Origin: 2-01-FULL-49-17 sp035549275
Lineage (GTDB): Bacteria > Patescibacteriota > Minisyncoccia > 2-02-FULL-40-12 > GWA2-44-9
Length of the DNA stretch: 6,674 bases
Assembly (NCBI GenBank): GCA_035549275.1
Contig: DASZRH010000001.1
Coordinates: forward strand, 1-6,674
Direction of reading: 5' to 3'
Positions 5,486 through 6,674 of this stretch are shown here, in pieces. Below the pieces are notes generated by a model. That model did not search any database, was not told where the DNA came from, and was given only the letters and a program-made list of their open reading frames with translations. The position numbers and the translations under genes were made by a program. Each line of letters starts with the position of its first letter. Positions within the stretch are counted from its first letter, which is position 1.

Positions 5486-6674
5486 ACTCGCGTCCGAGAG
5501 ATTCGACAAACTGCTTCGCTTCGCCGGCAAAATTCGGATCAAGCTCAGCGGCTTTTCGAGCTTGCGACACCGCATCATCAACGCGGCCCAGCTGGGCGTA
5601 AAGCGCCGCCAGCGTAGCCCGATATTGAACGTTCGTCGGATTTACCTTAACCAATCCTTCCTGAATAAGCACTAAGTGGGTATAATCTTTGAGATTATAA
5701 TAGAGATTATAGAGTTTTTGGTACTCATCTTCGGTTGGACCATAACCCGCATCCAGCGCCTGCTGAATCACTTCCAGCGCTTTTTCATTGTCACCCTCAT
5801 CCAGCAGTACAACGCCCCAGTACCAATATGACAAGCCAACATCAGGATTTAATTCCGCGGCTTTTTGGAAATACTCGGCGGCCTTGGCATCGTCTTTTTT
5901 GTTTAAATATCCCTGCGCGATCTCGTAGTACGTGCGGACAAACGTCGGCGATAAATCAAGCGCGTGGAGCGAGTGTTGCAGGGCTATATCGTTATATTCC
6001 GATTTTGGATCATCCTTGCCGAGAGTAAGGTACAAACGCGACAAATATAATTCCGGCAGATATTCGTACGGCGCCAAGGCTGCATTTTGTTTCATCGCTT
6101 CGATTGCGCTGTTTATGGCATTGGTATACACGTCATTGTGCGGACTAGGTTCATTATCAAGCAGCCATTGGGCGTAGCGGTTGCGGATATCGTAGATGCC
6201 GGCGACATTGTATTTTAAAGCCTCTTCGTATTTCTGAATTGCCGTACCGCCGTCGTTATTGGCGCCGGCGACGATTGCACGGGTTGTGGTGTAATTCGCT
6301 TCGGCCGCGCGGATATTGGTCTTATAGATTAGGTACCAGGCCAGACACATCAAGACAACGCCGACAAATCCCGCCGCCGCGCGAGCGCGCGGCGGCGTCG
6401 GCATATGCTTTTCCGGGGCCGGATCGCGAGCCAAGAACGAAATGAACCCAAGAACTGTGAAAAAAATAATAAAGTTAGCCGACGTATCGAAGATAAAGGA
6501 ATTGTGAATCATATACCCGACCAGCAGCGCGATAAACGAGTATTTGTAGAGCTGCATTTCTTTTTGGCGGAAGCGGCCTCGATTGAGGGTCATAAAAGCG
6601 GCTACAAAAAGTAAAACATAAGTAATAAATCCGGCTAAACCCATAGTCACCAACACTTCAACGAACATGTTGTG
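5481..6674 (-). CDS. O-antigen ligase/polymerase-like membrane protein with TPR tail, C-terminal 397 residues (cut by window edge)
   Basis: The frame is open through the right edge; upstream of Met at 6668 the codons read His-Asn, giving HNMFVEVLVTMGLAGF, the motif typical of the Wzy_C/O-antigen ligase family (WaaL, Wzy), so 6668 is internal. Counting from that Met: hydrophobic segments at 8-28, 43-57, 63-80 and 98-115, with IHNSFIFDTSANF (54-66) between them. From about 120 the protein becomes soluble and helical with TPR-like units, clearest at 245-275 (TYYEIAQGYLNKKDDAKAAE), 281-306 and 348-378 (ALYAQLGRVDDAVSQARKAAELDPN). The family joins or polymerises lipid-linked glycans outside the membrane; a TPR tail suggests partner binding. 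It ends EW-stop and converges with the sugar transferase. Polymerase versus ligase cannot be decided here. Confidence 0.85.
   Translation of the reverse strand, partial: HNMFVEVLVTMGLAGFITYVLLFVAAFMTLNRGRFRQKEMQLYKYSFIALLVGYMIHNSFIFDTSANFIIFFTVLGFISFLARDPAPEKHMPTPPRARAAAGFVGVVLMCLAWYLIYKTNIRAAEANYTTTRAIVAGANNDGGTAIQKYEEALKYNVAGIYDIRNRYAQWLLDNEPSPHNDVYTNAINSAIEAMKQNAALAPYEYLPELYLSRLYLTLGKDDPKSEYNDIALQHSLHALDLSPTFVRTYYEIAQGYLNKKDDAKAAEYFQKAAELNPDVGLSYWYWGVVLLDEGDNEKALEVIQQALDAGYGPTEDEYQKLYNLYYNLKDYTHLVLIQEGLVKVNPTNVQYRATLAALYAQLGRVDDAVSQARKAAELDPNFAGEAKQFVESLGREW
5681..5699. repeat. 8-bp inverted repeat, 3-nt loop, inside the TPR region
   Basis: Arms 5681-5688 (tataatct) and 5692-5699 pair around loop ttg, the same loop as at 2220-2222. 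A direct repeat gagattata (5691-5699, again 5703-5711) overlaps it. Short enough to be partly chance, but of the same 3-nt-loop form as the longer ones. Confidence 0.5.
6372..6397. repeat. GC-only 12-bp inverted repeat with 2-nt centre, inside the ligase-like gene
   Basis: Arms 6372-6383 (cgccgccgcgcg) and 6386-6397 are perfect reverse complements around ag; as a real hairpin it would be 11 bp with loop gagc. It encodes TPPRARAAA in the extramembrane link between the third and fourth hydrophobic segments. It is the only long stem here whose centre is not 3 nt. Confidence 0.85.

Noticed and set aside
6666..6668. ATG as the start of the TPR protein
   Set aside because: The frame stays open to the edge and the two codons before it are His-Asn, completing the HNxF motif of the ligase family, so this Met is internal.
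1..6674. CRISPR array, tRNA, rRNA, insertion sequence or attachment site
   Set aside because: No evenly spaced direct repeats, cloverleaf or CCA-end patterns, transposase motifs or terminal inverted repeats were seen on either strand.

Overview
The window looks like a chromosomal piece of a bacterium from the Candidate Phyla Radiation (Patescibacteria, Parcubacteria-like). This rests on remembered family resemblance, not a search. The supports are: SecA with a charged insertion of about 30 residues before its DITYG motif; a short ribosome hibernation factor directly upstream of secA; a secreted HEFQH metallopeptidase ending in two 'VYxV...KR/KHW' repeats of the kind I associate with CPR surface proteins; and a Wzy/ligase-type membrane protein with a long TPR tail. 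The standard code fits: the stops are TAA or TAG and Trp is TGG. No tRNA, rRNA, CRISPR array or transposase was found.

Layout. Bases 1-1679 (minus) hold the N-terminal 559 codons of secA, cut by the left edge. Bases 1719-2033 (minus) are hpf, 39 bp upstream of secA in the same direction. A GC-rich hairpin (2075-2101) separates hpf from an unlisted 26-codon lysine-rich microgene (2108-2188, minus). A 203-bp AT-rich gap follows with two related hairpins. Bases 2392-4056 (minus) encode a secreted HExxH metallopeptidase. An 88-bp divergent promoter region leads to 4145-5455 (plus), a polyprenyl-phosphate sugar-1-phosphate transferase. This gene converges, across a hairpin spanning both stop codons, on 5481-6674 (minus), the C-terminal part of an O-antigen ligase/polymerase-like protein with TPRs, cut by the right edge.

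Functionally, the left half is protein export plus ribosome hibernation. The right half is surface-directed: an enzyme that starts lipid-linked glycan synthesis, a probable glycan polymerase/ligase, and a secreted protease that would be a SecA client.

The most unusual signal is structural. The window carries eight perfect inverted repeats with stems of 10-21 bp that all leave exactly a 3-nt loop, plus a ninth 12-bp stem with a 2-nt centre. Their sequences mostly differ. Five of the nine lie inside coding sequence, and three of those are in codon phase so that the loop is one whole codon. Chance predicts about 0.006 such stems of 10 bp or more with a 3-nt loop in this length. The intergenic ones mostly lack U-tracts, so ordinary termination does not explain the set.
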